A stretch of DNA of 64,000 bases from Tigriopus japonicus. Taxonomy: Eukaryota > Arthropoda > Copepoda > Harpacticoida > Harpacticidae. This document shows positions 1 through 10,467 of the stretch, in pieces; positions within the stretch are counted from its first letter, which is position 1, and every line of letters starts with the position of its first letter. The notes beneath the pieces are model-generated. The model was not told the origin of the DNA and did no database searches. It saw nothing but the letters and a program-made list of their open reading frames with translations. A program made the translations under genes and the position numbers. The stretch is taken from NCBI GenBank assembly GCA_010645155.1, contig CM021318.1:10343331-10407330 (forward strand). The letters run 5' to 3'.

Positions 1-617
1 AATGAATCGTACATTTTCCGGAGATCCGTTGTGTGAGAAGTGATAGTTTTTACCGTGAAATAAAGGGCGTGTAAACTGTAGGGAACCGGGATCTTTATTG
101 GACAATTTCAGGACCGGATCCTGACAACTAGCGTTGGAAAATTGTTGACGTATCTACTTGTTGCACCTTGGCACCGGTGGTACACTTCTCTTTTTCATGA
201 GTTGCTTGGTGTACTTCTGATTCAAGAAAGCTTATGCTATCAACAAAACGGCTGAAACTTTCTTGAAGTTGCCTCGAAGTCAACTTTGCTAGCACACCTT
301 GGAATACACAAAACATCTGACCTAATGTCTTCCGATTTTCTTTTCAATAATTGGTCTTGAAGCACAGTCTAAGAACATCATGTTTAAGTCGCCAATATTG
401 AGTGGATAATTGTTCAGATATTTGGCGAGAAGGTATCTTTTTAAATCACATTAAGTCCAAAGAAGTGTTAAAAAGCCACTGATAAAACACAACATTGAGG
501 TAACAGTCTCGCTCATTATTTTTTTTCCTTTTTGGGGAGATTTCCACCCTTTTAGCCTTTGTGACAAAATGTGTGAGGAAAATGTGGAGATCCCCTGGTA
601 AAACAGGGTCGCTGGCA
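1..617. other. No gene recognised
   Basis: Short AT-rich frames on both strands with no family resemblance and no coherent splice structure. Nothing is supported here before the transposable element that begins at 626. Confidence 0.5.
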
Positions 618-1098
618 GTTTCAAGTACTGATGCAAACAAATTGGCCATTTCTTTGTTTGTTTGTATATTTGTTTGGGTTTTCAGAATATTTGTTTTTTG
701 TTTGGGATAAATTTGTACCATTCCCAAATAAAAACAGTGTTGCTGTCAAGATTTGTGATGATTTGTAAAAGCAAGTGTAAATGATTATTTTCGCCACAAT
801 GATTTATTGATCCAAGAATTATATTCTATGCAAATGGAACACTTACTTTTGACTTTCGCAAATTTTTCAAGACTTTGATTTTCTTTTGACCTTTTTCAAC
901 TCCTAAGGGACCTAAGGGATGCCATTTTTGGCAGCCCTGGTTTTCGGGGAGACCAAAACAAACAACAGCTGTTGACTACTCTTTCCAATTTGTTTGTTCT
1001 TTGTTTGTGATTTCTATTTGTTTGGTATGCTGTCGTTTGTTTGTTTGTCTTTGTTTGTTCTTAATTATATTTGTTTGTTTCCCATCAGTAGTTTCAAG
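618..1098. mobile_element. 465-bp hAT-type MITE with 8-bp target duplication
   Basis: The element runs from 626 to 1090. It begins TACTGATG and ends CATCAGTA, an exact 8-bp inverted terminal repeat. The flanks at 618-625 and 1091-1098 are both gtttcaag, a perfect 8-bp direct duplication of the kind made by hAT transposases. Subterminal DNA at both ends is packed with CAAACAAA/TTTGTTTG motifs, as expected of transposase-binding subterminal repeats. It is too short to encode a transposase and no credible frame is present, so it is non-autonomous. The intact duplication suggests a fairly recent insertion. Confidence 0.85.
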
Positions 1099-1944
1099 CA
1101 CCTTCACCTGATGTCAGGCTTGCCAGTTAAAATTTAATTTGTTGGCCACCGGAAATGGAGTTAAATAGTTTGCACTCAAGTTTAATGAAGCATGCTTCAT
1201 ATAGCCCCTAAGAAGGCAAATATCTTGAAAAATCTATGCAAAAATTGGCAAATTCTGCAACAGCATAGGATTTTCTGCTTCTGTTTTTAGATCAGGCAAA
1301 AAGAACAACAAATAGCTTGGAAACCTGCTATTCAGTATGAGCCCTATGGCTTGAATGCTTGGTTTAGCTTGAGGCAGCTGAAATGGAAACAAGCCCAGCT
1401 TGAAAAATTGAAGTGCTTGATAGCTTGGGAAATCCCTTCAGTAGCTAATACTGCCTTAACCAGGGATAACATATATAATAGTATAAATACTGGATACGAA
1501 CTTGCGGAATTTCCCGTCTCGCAACCTCCACGTATGAGGCCGAGAGTTTGTAAACAAACACTACCAACGGCCATGTTGAGAACCAAAAATCAAACGGAAA
1601 TCGACCAAAACTCCAAAAGGTAGTGCGCCAATCGGTGTTTCCTGTATCCCACGGGGGTCCAGCCAAGTCCTAGCCTTGCTAAAGGTCAACCCCACACCCA
1701 AAAATTAGTCCGATGTCGGTGTTTCAAAGACATCAAGTTCAGCCATGAAAGAGTGAATGTTATTTCATGACGGATGACATCGGGGAGGGCAACATCATTG
1801 GTCACAAGTGCCAATGAACCTGCAAAGTGTCTTTTCTACAAGATGATGATCAAGTGATCAAGTGAAATCTGATGACTAGGTGGCCTGCTACAACCTTTGG
1901 AAGTGATAGCCCTAACTTAAGCAGAATGAATGAATAACAAATAT
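1099..1944. other. No gene recognised; GCTTG-rich patch
   Basis: There is no convincing coding sequence. Positions about 1345-1430 are rich in GCTTG/CAAGC words resembling the subterminal repeats of the hAT element at 5662-6369. This may be a decayed relative, but no terminal repeats or target duplication are visible. Confidence 0.35.
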
Positions 1945-2495
1945 GGACCTTAATCGGAATGTAAACTCCTCTTTAACAAGGTTTAAGAACCAACTTTCCC
2001 CCAGAAACTCTCCCTCGGACCAAAACGGGGAGTTTAATCGCCCTCATCCATAACACAACTTGAACAAATCAAGAATATCTTACCATTCCTTGAAGTATCG
2101 ACGACAAAATGGCGTTTTTTCCGAGCTCATCTATTATCTGACTTGAAAGACTTGTGAATATCTTCGAACTTACCATCGAACCAATCCATGCATTATCCTG
2201 AACTTACTTAAGACATGGCAATCTTTGTTTGAAATTGAGATTGTTATAGGTTGTGTCACCTTGGCATAACTTCTTGTTCTAGAAATAATGGTCCCATCTT
2301 CAAATTTCTTTTATTATATGGTCGTGCCTTTGAGTTCAGGATAATTCAAGGACAGCTAAGATATTCTTAAGTTGTTCAAATTGTGTAATAGACAAGTGCA
2401 ATAAAACTCCCCGTTTTGATCTGGGGGAGAGTGTCCGGGGAAAGCTGGTTCTGAATCCCCTTTCATGAGGATTTTTCGTTCGGATTAAGGCCCAT
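1945..2495. repeat. Split inverted-repeat (foldback) element
   Basis: The arm at about 1945-2097 is matched in reverse complement by about 2343-2495. Shared blocks include CAAAACGGGGAGTTT, the AGAACCA.CTTTCCCC region and AAGAATATCTTA. The roughly 245-bp spacer shows no coding potential. A related single arm occurs at about 62394-62500, so this is a dispersed family. The arms have diverged by substitutions, so the insertion is older than the hAT elements. The superfamily is unknown. Confidence 0.65.
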
Positions 2496-2781
2496 AGGGT
2501 CAGATGGCTGATCTGATCCAGACCCGTCAAAAGTGCCCTTCAATAGTTACAGCCAACAACATCTCCGACTTGGACTCCATCTTCTTTCAAAATGAGACCA
2601 TTCTTGTTCTTTCATTTTCCCTTGGAAATGGTTCCTGCATCGTGGAGGTGTGGCGGGGGATGGAAGAGGAGTAACCCTCCAGATACCACCACAGATACTT
2701 CTGTTGAGCATTGTTTCACAAAAGTTGGACTAATGCGTGGAGCAAGATTCCATCTACGTATTTCCTCATTGTTATGAAGAC

Positions 2782-3250
2782 TAACATTTTTCAAGAAGCA
2801 CGGAAATCATGGAGTGGGAGGCTATCAATGAGAATTATGATTTCCAGCAGAAACGAACCATTTGCGTTCTTCTGCAAATGAGACCTGGCTTGCATTGAGA
2901 AGAACACGTATTTCAAATTTCACCCCAATCGAACGCCGGAGTGAAAAGTTATGCCTTCTCAAACTTATGTACTAAAGAGAGCATTGAACGAATGAACTCG
3001 CCCTTTTGTGGTAAAACGATTACCACAAAAGGGCCAGTTCATTCATTCTCGGTAGGATTTGCACTGAACTTTGAGCGAGCATAACTTTTGTCTCCGACGT
3101 TCGATTGAGCTGAAAATTGAAATACGTATTCTTGTCAACTTAGGCAAGGTCTCATTTGCAGAAGAACGTAATTGAATTGCTCTTATTGGAAATCATTATT
3201 CTCATTGCTTGCCTCCCACTCCATGATTCCAGTGCTTCTTGCATTTTTTA
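2782..3250. repeat. 469-bp near-continuous palindrome (foldback element)
   Basis: The sequence folds on itself almost end to end around position 3017. The centre is an exact stem of CCCTTTTGTGGTAA (3001-3014) and TTACCACAAAAGGG (3020-3033) with a 5-nt loop. The outer ends, AAGAAGCAC...ATCATGGAGTGGGAGG and its complement near 3211-3240, also pair. The arms show scattered mismatches. There is no coding frame across it. This is a MITE/foldback type of unknown superfamily, and it directly abuts the SINE that follows. Confidence 0.75.
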
Positions 3251-3251
3251 A

Positions 3252-3509
3252 GGAGGAGAAGTGGCGTCGTGGTTAGCGCAGTTTCCTATAGTGAGAGAGG
3301 TCCCAGGTTCGATTTTCCTCCCCCACCTTTCTCAAGGAAACTTTTAGACGCTAATTCACACCCACAGACGGAGAACCATTCTGATACCGGACATGAGATT
3401 GCCTATCAGTACAATTTGGACGATGCAATGGCTGGCTTCGCTGGCCGGGCGAGGCTCAACCCTCCGACCCTAACACCAACAATCCAAAAAAAAAATTAAA
3501 AAAAAAAAA
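3252..3509 (+). mobile_element. tRNA-derived SINE with poly(A) tail
   Basis: An RNA polymerase III type-2 promoter is visible. Box A is TGGCGTCGTGGTTAGCGCAG at 3262-3281 and box B is GGTTCGATTTT at 3306-3316, spaced as in a tRNA. A non-tRNA body of about 165 bp follows, and the element ends in an A-rich tail at 3486-3509. It is not a functional tRNA because the acceptor stem and a normal anticodon arm cannot be closed. Target duplications are not clear. Confidence 0.75.
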
Positions 3510-3868
3510 TCCTTTGGAGAGCTTTTTGTCAACCGCTTCATGAGACGAGTAAAAACGGTGCTGGGACCTCTAAAATCAAGGTGAAGAACATCCAGTCCAT
3601 AAATATTATCACAAGAAGTTTGACTGAATTCTTTCAAGACGCATGTTCAACAGTTTTAGCCATTAAAAAGGAATAAATGGCGTTGTGTCAAAATAGAGCC
3701 TCGGCCTCATACCATTTTTTTCAAAAAATCGGAGTTCGTGTCCACCCAAGAATCAGCTGTATGTTATGATTGGGTTTTGGGTGGGTGTTGAGCGAGTGTC
3801 TTGAAAAACGAAGTTTGGTACCAGAGCAAATATGATCTGACTTAAGTCAGTGAGGATCGTCTCAGACC
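3510..3868. other. Intergenic, upstream of THAP gene
   Basis: No coding or repeat feature is recognised. It presumably contains the promoter and 5' UTR of the THAP gene; no TATA box is evident. Confidence 0.4.
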
Positions 3869-4528
3869 ATGCCTCACTTTTGTACCGTCGTAGGATGTTC
3901 GTCCGAAGCGGGTCGAAAGGGAAAAGGGGAACAGATTGGATTCTATCGTTTTCCCAAGAAATCCAAGGATCGTCGAGAGCAATGGGTTTCAGCGTTAAAG
4001 CGGACCAACGAGGACGGATCCATTTGGACCCCGAAAGAGCATTCACGGATTTGTTCACTCCATTTCGTTACAAGGAAACCTTCCCGGGATAGCTCTCATC
4101 CAGATTACGTGCCAACCATTTTTCCAAATGGTCATTCAAAGCCCTTGAAAAAGACGAAAAAATCACGACATGAACGACCTTTAGAACGAAAAGTTCGAGG
4201 GACGAAAAACCTAAAAGACAAACACACTCGGCAAAATATCGTGGGCAATAACGGTTTAATATCGAAAAAAGAACAGCTTGAGGCGGAAAAGAACATCCTG
4301 TGGAAAAAGAAACTTACTGCAGAGAAAAGGTATCGGTTGATTGAAGAAGAGTGGAACACGAAATACGGTCCAAAAGATGTTGCTTGCCAGACGAAATCTG
4401 GACTCTACGATTTTATAGTCGGAGATTGCCTCAACTTTTCATGTTTGAGGGAAGGCAACAATGTTTCATGCGAAGTACTTTCTCCAGGCTTTTTCAATCA
4501 AGATCAATTGGTAAATGTCAACAAGTAA
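3869..4528 (+). CDS. THAP-domain DNA-binding protein
   Basis: A 219-residue open frame beginning at ATG 3869. The N-terminus is a complete THAP zinc finger: C5 and C10, then C62-x2-H65 (CSLHF), with the conserved FP (28-29), W39 and the terminal VPTIF box (81-85). THAP domains bind DNA sequence-specifically and act as transcription or chromatin factors; the domain is shared with P-element transposase. The rest is basic and lysine-rich (about 90-165) with a possible coiled coil (about 130-160). No transposase catalytic region follows. The 3' end is uncertain: a GT donor after Leu at about 4512 and an acceptor at about 4565 could replace the last residues with a short alternative tail. It lies in a repeat-rich block, but its coding sequence looks intact. 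Confidence 0.8.
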   Translation: MPHFCTVVGCSSEAGRKGKGEQIGFYRFPKKSKDRREQWVSALKRTNEDGSIWTPKEHSRICSLHFVTRKPSRDSSHPDYVPTIFPNGHSKPLKKTKKSRHERPLERKVRGTKNLKDKHTRQNIVGNNGLISKKEQLEAEKNILWKKKLTAEKRYRLIEEEWNTKYGPKDVACQTKSGLYDFIVGDCLNFSCLREGNNVSCEVLSPGFFNQDQLVNVNK

Positions 4529-4901
4529 ATTCTTTGTCGCCTTTTTTTCATTTTTTCAACCGCAGATTACATTGGACACGGGCATTGCGTGGTGTGAAGT
4601 CTGAACCTGAAACCAACTTCATTTCGAGGCTTCCCCGTGGACAACTTGAAGAGAGATGGGTCGAGCTAGGATTGTTTAGTTCTGGAATTTTTGTGGATCG
4701 ACGACTTTACTGATGAGCTGGGATCGTTTCCTACCCGAAATTGAACATCCGTCTCGGATCGAACTGAAATATTTTTGACCTTAATTCCCAGATTGTCAGA
4801 TCAATATGAAAATCAATGATCCTGTTGAAAGGTTGAAATTTATATTTCCAGAAAATGATGATCAATTCAAATAAAATGTTTTTTGAAACATCATGGACGA
4901 T
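4529..4901. other. 3' flank of THAP gene
   Basis: An open stretch at about 4566-4713 follows a pyrimidine-AG acceptor, so it could be an alternative last exon of the THAP gene, but no homology supports it. Nothing else was seen. Confidence 0.3.
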
Positions 4902-5005
4902 CAGAGGCTAAGTTTTTAGACGCAAATATCGATCTCAAGATCGGACTAATAGTACTATAGTACGACCTTGAGATAGATCTTTTGCGTCTAAAAAACTAGC
5001 CTCTG
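4902..5005. repeat. 104-bp palindromic MITE
   Basis: Ends are CAGAGGCTA and TAGCCTCTG, an exact complement, and pairing continues inward through TTTTTAGACGCAAA and TTTGCGTCTAAAAAA to the centre near 4953. The flanks read gat on both sides, possibly a 3-bp target duplication. It has no coding capacity. The superfamily is not certain. Confidence 0.7.
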
Positions 5006-5653
5006 GATTTAACCCTGTAAAACACACGAAAATTGTCACGATTCGAGGCATGTCAGTTTCGGTCGGAATTTTCAGTCATGGATTCTAGATCCATGTTTGA
5101 TCCATGTCAAACCGAAAAATAGCAAGTGCTTTTTCTCGTTTATGTCATATTGTTTTAGAAATATTTCCCTCAGAACATGAATGTTCTTTACACAGATTTG
5201 TTCCGCGTAGACACGTAATAGCTTTTGGGATTCTTCTTTTCTTAAGTACCATTTCTAGAACTGCAAATGATTTACCTCATTTAAGCTCCAAAAATGCAAG
5301 AAAAAAGGATATTTAAATGGCGAACACCCAAACAAAAAATATAGCATTTTTTTGTTCCAAAAGTTTTCTTCTCATCAAAAAACTTTTGGGTCCTGGTTTT
5401 TAGTTAGCAAAAATCCAGACTCGTTTTTATTTAATGTCGATTTGTCTTTTCGGTCGCTTGTTCAGACCGAAATTAGGTCGTGTAAATTCATCCGCAAATA
5501 CGAATTTTTCCGTTTTGAAGATTTGTGAGAAATTCCAACCCATTCACGATAGTTTTATTATTTGACTCAACTTAATCTTTGAGTTCGTCATTCACAACTT
5601 TGATTGCAGCCACCCTGAACATTTCACCATCAACTTTGACTCAACAGTCAACA
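5006..5653. other. No gene recognised
   Basis: AT-rich intergenic sequence with short frames only. A small inverted repeat (about 5341-5390, CAAAAGTTTTC/AAAAACTTTTG) is the only visible structure. Confidence 0.4.
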
Positions 5654-6377
5654 CTCAACACTAGTGATGGGGGGCAAACAAGAGATTGGGCAAGCTGTAT
5701 TGGCACAATGCTTGGGCTTGCTGAAGCTTGGCATAGCTTGGGTGCTTGTACAAGTACTTTTCCCAGCTAACAGGTTTGCCAAATTTGCTATGAACGAAGA
5801 ATAAACTTGCCATCCGAATTTCACTAAACCAGGCTGATTCAGTTAAATAGGGCCCATACCTTTGAAAGGATGTATTTTTAAGAAAATTACACATTTCAAT
5901 TCTCTCACATGGGGAAATGCAAAATATTTCAAGAATACTAAAAAAAGATTTGGCATTTTACTTTTTCATGCCGGCAACTCTGAGTAAACGAGATTGTTCT
6001 GGAAGTGTGACTTCTAAATCTTGGTCTTGATTAGCCTCAAAAGTGCATTCATGTGTGGCCTAGAACCGAAACAAAAAAAACCATGGTTTTGCAAATGCTA
6101 TCCAAATCGAAATATTTTTTTTGTATCACTTCCACTATTTATTGCTAAATTATTAAGGTCAAAAGATCATCGAAAATGCAACTTGACATTTTTTCTTCTA
6201 AGTCACACTGCAAGTATCTTAACTCTTCAAAGAGCAACTGCCGGCAACTGCATCTTCCGATGTTCCTTAAGCTTGGGAAGTGTATTGGTGTATTGCCCAA
6301 GTAATGCTTGTCAACAACTTGTTCTTGGGTGTTTGTGATGACTCATTACTTGCCCAAGTCACATCACTACTCAACAC
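5654..6377. mobile_element. 708-bp hAT-type element with 8-bp target duplication
   Basis: The element spans 5662-6369. It begins TAGTGATG and ends CATCACTA, an exact 8-bp terminal inverted repeat. The identical octamer ctcaacac flanks it at 5654-5661 and 6370-6377. Both subterminal regions are crowded with CTTGGGCAA/GCTTGG words in opposite orientations, typical of transposase-binding repeats. A 105-residue frame at 6021-6338 shows no zinc finger, RNase-H or dimerisation region, so I regard the element as non-autonomous. Confidence 0.85.
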
Positions 6378-6729
6378 TAAAGCCTTGATATATCTTTAAT
6401 CAACACTTCCGCGATCTCGAGACTGAAGCAAACTTCGATCGGTTCGATCAGAAAACCTCCCGATTGCATCCATCTCTCGCTCTGGATTGGGACTTGAGGT
6501 AGACTCATCTCTCGTCTTTCTACGACTCTAGAAGATCACCCTTTCTACTTCCAGATCTCACATTTCCTCCCATTTATCACTTTCATTGTCATCGTCGTCC
6601 TTTCCTCATTCAATCTGTCAATGGGATCGAACCAATCGAAATGCACGGTGTCAAATTTGCAGATGCAAAAGCATGAGGTCATCCACACCTTCCCAGATTG
6701 CTTAGCTCCATTCTGATTCATCCATTAAC
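6378..6729. other. 5' flank of the glucosyltransferase gene
   Basis: No TATA box or other gene is recognised. The sequence probably holds the promoter and 5' UTR of the gene starting at 6730. Confidence 0.35.
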
Positions 6730-8205
6730 ATGTGGGCGTGGTTACTGTGTTTGACCTTATCGTTCCACCCGGGTCAATCTTCCTTGACAAACCCTCGTCT
6801 TTTATTCATTATCCATTCTCAAGCCGATCCTCAACACGAACGATGGGCGTGGGATAGTCGAGCGCAGTTACTGCGGGATCTCAAAGCCTATGGGGGGCGG
6901 GGCCGGGTTCTTCTTACCCATGAAGATCTGCCCACTCATGGAGCTTGGACCTATTTTGCCCTTTTGCCCACTTTAAGCCAAGATTACGGGGATCAAGTCG
7001 ATTGGGTGGTGTTCCTGGATGAGAATACTCGGGTTAAAATACCGGTTCTTTTGCAACTGTTAACCGAACATGACCCGGAACAAGAGACGTTCTTAGGGCA
7101 CGCCCTCAAGGATCGACAACACGTAGTCATTCATCACTATGACCAACCGGATCTCGAGTATCCCCATCTCAGTGCGGGTTTCCTTATGTCCATCCGATTG
7201 ATCCGAAATGTGGCCCAAAGCATGGATCGAAGTCAGCGAGATGGCACCAAATTCCCGACGACCTTCTCCATTGATGCCCCGTATGAACTGACCAAGTTTA
7301 TTCATCGCAAAGCTGAGACTTGGGATCCGAATGGCGAACCTCCGGAAAGCTTATTGACCAATCAAAACGGGCTGAGACTCATTCATGATGCCCGATTTTG
7401 TCTAGGTGAGGCTCAAGGGTCTTGTGCTACGTATACGGTGCCAGTCACGTGTTCGAAGGACGAAGAACGCTTGTTAGCCACGTGGAAAAAGACGCTTTTT
7501 GCCGTTAAGACGTGCGAAAAGTATCACGAGGAACGTCTACCCATTATCCAATCCACATGGGCCGATGCGGCCCTCAATTTGATACTCGTGTCGGAAAAAG
7601 CGGATCCGGCTTTTGGCACGAGTACTTTGCCCGGCGCCATGAATACCGAAAAGGGTCATTGCAATAAGACCCTCGCCATCATCGACCATTTTCGGACACA
7701 CGCTGAGAGGGAAGGATGGGAATGGTTGGTGATTGCGGATGATGACACCGTTTTAAGTGTGGACAAAATGATTCGACTCTTATTATGCTATTCGTCCGAT
7801 CGTTTAGTAGGGGTGGGTCAGCGTTACGGGTTCCGAATAGCCACTGGACAACATGGGTACGATTATCCCACTGGAGGTTCGGGCATGATTTTGAGTCGAG
7901 CTTTGGTGGCCAAAATGGCCGAACGTCAAAGCCACTGTCGATGCCCGAGTCCGGAACATCCGGACGATATGCTATTGGGAGCTTGTTTCACTAATATGGG
8001 CGTGTCCATGATCCATGCTCGGGGCTTACATCAAGGCCGTCCCGAAGATTACCACGAGAAATTACTACAGACTGATGATCCTATTTCCTTTCACAAGTTC
8101 TGGCAGACGGACCCTATCAAGACTTATGACCGATGGTTTCGAGAAGCTGATGCTGCCTTAAAAGAGCACAAATTCAACATGGTCAATCCTCACCAAGACC
8201 TTTAA
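6730..8205 (+). CDS. B3GLCT: Beta-1,3-glucosyltransferase (B3GLCT-like), single exon
   Basis: A 491-residue uninterrupted frame from ATG 6730. A short hydrophobic leader (about 1-18) should direct it into the ER. It resembles the two-lobed B3GLCT/B3GALTL family of the Fringe-like GT31 clan, which in animals adds glucose to O-fucose on thrombospondin type-1 repeats. The N-terminal lobe carries VVFLDENTRV. The C-terminal lobe has the metal-binding triple Asp in VIADDDTVLS (about residue 335-340), followed by GGSGMILS and HPDDMLLG, typical of this clan. Length is close to the vertebrate protein (about 500). The C-terminus reads HQDL; family members end in a KDEL-type ER retrieval signal, and here the expected Glu is Asp. 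No intron is present although the vertebrate gene has many. GTF2F1 starts 225 bp downstream in the same direction. Confidence 0.85.
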   Translation: MWAWLLCLTLSFHPGQSSLTNPRLLFIIHSQADPQHERWAWDSRAQLLRDLKAYGGRGRVLLTHEDLPTHGAWTYFALLPTLSQDYGDQVDWVVFLDENTRVKIPVLLQLLTEHDPEQETFLGHALKDRQHVVIHHYDQPDLEYPHLSAGFLMSIRLIRNVAQSMDRSQRDGTKFPTTFSIDAPYELTKFIHRKAETWDPNGEPPESLLTNQNGLRLIHDARFCLGEAQGSCATYTVPVTCSKDEERLLATWKKTLFAVKTCEKYHEERLPIIQSTWADAALNLILVSEKADPAFGTSTLPGAMNTEKGHCNKTLAIIDHFRTHAEREGWEWLVIADDDTVLSVDKMIRLLLCYSSDRLVGVGQRYGFRIATGQHGYDYPTGGSGMILSRALVAKMAERQSHCRCPSPEHPDDMLLGACFTNMGVSMIHARGLHQGRPEDYHEKLLQTDDPISFHKFWQTDPIKTYDRWFREADAALKEHKFNMVNPHQDL

Positions 8206-8429
8206 TGTGATGGCTCTGAGGATTTTCGAGCGTGTCCTTTGTGTGCATTTTCCTTGCCCTCTGCTTGCCATATGGAAACTCAAAGTTTTAAAGCTCTCAA
8301 ATGTGATGTTCAAGTGCCATTTTTTTATTATTGAAATAATATACAATTATTTTTAGCTTTCACCATGTCTGCCATTTAACCGTGTGCCTTTAATCTCAAG
8401 TGTGATAATTTGTTGCAGATTCATCCAAA

Positions 8430-10002
8430 ATGGCCGAACAAGTACAAGAATTCAATATTCGCATGCCCACCAAGAACACGAGGAAGAAATACCACATCCT
8501 CAAGTTCAACGCTTCCTTGAAGGTCGACCCCGCAAAATGGACTCAAGTAGGCTCATTCATTTCCTTTATCATTAAAGAACTATGGAATGCTCATTCGCTT
8601 TTTCTTTTGGAATTTATAGCTTCGAATGGTCCGAGAAAATAACAAGAAAGAATATCGCGGCTTTGGCGAGGAAATGCCCAAAGAGGGGGCGGGTTCTGAG
8701 TTTGGCCGAGAACAGAGAGAAGAGGCTCGTCGTAAAAAATACGGCATCAATGCCAAGAAATACAACCCTGAGGAACAGCCATGGCTCATGAGAATCGGAA
8801 GCAAGAAAGAAGGCAAACAATACAAAGGATTACGTGAAGGAGGTGTGTCCGAAAACGCCGCTTACTACGTATTCACACATTCGCAAGATGGATCTTTTGA
8901 AGCCCACCCGGTTCATGAGTGGTATAATTTTACTCCCAGAGTCACTTACAAAACTTTGAACGCGGAAGAGGCCGAGGAAAAATTTGCCGAACGCGGAAAG
9001 ATTCTCAACCATTTCGCCTTGATGGTCAATCGCAAACTCAGACCGGGTCAAACCGAGGGTGAAGAGGATATGGAAGAAGAAGGGGGTAAAAAGGGGAAGA
9101 AGGGAGCTGCCGGCAAAAAAGACCTCAAGATTTCCGACATGGATGATTGGGTAGATTCGGATGGAGCTTTAGATTCGGATTCGGAGAAGGAGAAAGAGAA
9201 AAGCGATGACGAAGACGGCAACAAGAAGAAGGCCAGGAGCAAGGATTCGAAGAAAAAGAGCAAGAAGAAAGAAGAGGCCGATTCCGAGGGCTTCGAAGAC
9301 AGTGATGATGGCGACGGAGAAGGTCGTGAAGTGGATTACATGTCGGATGAGAGCTCGGCGAGTGAAGAAGAACTTCAAGAACAAGCCAACACCAAAGGTG
9401 TGGATCAAGATGAAGGCTTGTCCAAAATGTTGGATTCGGACGAATCGGACACGGATGAAGAGAACAAGGATAAAGACAAGGACAAGGAAGACAATGAAGA
9501 CGAAGACGGTGGCGAGAAGCCCAAGAAAAAGAAGAAAAAGAAGGCGGCCAAAGACGACGACGGGTCCAACGGGGAAGGCGATTCCGACGACGAGAAAAGC
9601 AAGAAGGGTAAAGGCAGCAAAGGCAATTCACGATCCACCACTCCCGCTCCCGATAACGAGAATAAAGAGTCGGATGCCAAGAATTCTCGAGCCGAAAAGC
9701 GCAAGGCTCTGGTGGATTCCGTTCTCGATCCCAGAGGAGATACGTCCAAAAAGTCTCGAATGGACACGTTTGGCTCCTCGCAAAGCTCAGTGGGCAATGT
9801 GGATGCTTCCATCGAAGAAGACGTGCGTCGATATTTAGCTCGCAAGCAAATGACCACCACGGAGTTGTTGAAGAAGTTCAAGACCAAAAAAACCGGCCTG
9901 TCCAAAGAGGAGCTCATGCAACAACTCGTGGAGGCTCTCCGGAAAATCAACCCGCAGAAGAAGAAAGTCAAGGGCGTTATGTATCTCTTTTTGAAAAGCT
10001 AG
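8430..10002 (+). CDS. GTF2F1: Transcription initiation factor IIF subunit alpha (RAP74)
   Basis: Two coding exons, 8430-8546 and 8620-10002 (73-bp intron, phase 0), give 499 residues. Residues 1 to about 150 form the TFIIF dimerisation region, recognised by PAKWTQ at the junction, GAGSEFGREQREEARRKKYG, QPWLMRIG and PVHEWYNFTPR, very close to vertebrate RAP74. A long charged central region (about 160-400) is dominated by Lys, Asp, Glu and Ser and is probably disordered. The last about 70 residues form the winged-helix domain that contacts RNA polymerase II and the CTD phosphatase FCP1. It acts in the nucleus with GTF2F2. An AATAAA at 10039-10044 is a likely polyadenylation signal. The start ATG has an A at -3. 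Confidence 0.95.
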
Positions 10003-10467
10003 AATCCATGATGCTTTATTATTAATACGATCATTCCCAAATAAACGCCATTGGAATAAATCCCCTACCGGTACATTGACCTCTCGCAGGTTTCGTGATA
10101 GGATTCCAACACGTTGCCCGAGATGTCAAGGGCTTTCTCTCTTTCTTGCCCTCTCTTTTAGCATTGGAATCCTATCAAGTGTGAGTGCATGCCTGCTCAA
10201 CGGGTCAACTCCAAGAATCGAGCCATCTATCCGTCCACATCCTGTGGATGTACTTGTGCTTCAGTTTCATCTGTACGAGCATGGGAGTCCTAGTGGTTCA
10301 GTAGATAGATTGTCCATGATCAAACAAGTTTGTGTCTGGTACATTTTCGGTCGTTGTCAAGCGCGTTTTGTCGTTAGTCTGAGAAAGAAAGAGAGAAAGA
10401 GTCGGGGTCAAGATCGATCCAACAAATCCGCTGGATTCCGATAAACCAAGAGCAATCCAAGACCATC
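10003..10467. other. Intergenic between GTF2F1 and PRPSAP
   Basis: Contains the GTF2F1 polyadenylation signal and the 5' region of PRPSAP. A 122-codon frame at 10076-10444 has no family resemblance and no splice or start support, so I leave it as untranslated. Confidence 0.4.

Noticed and set aside
9125..9971. Long antisense frames (168 and 188 codons) opposite GTF2F1
   Set aside because: They mirror the Lys/Asp/Glu-rich coding repeats of RAP74 and have low-complexity Ser/Leu/Pro composition.
10076..10444. 122-codon frame upstream of PRPSAP
   Set aside because: No domain, no homology by eye, and it lies between a polyadenylation signal and the start of the next gene.
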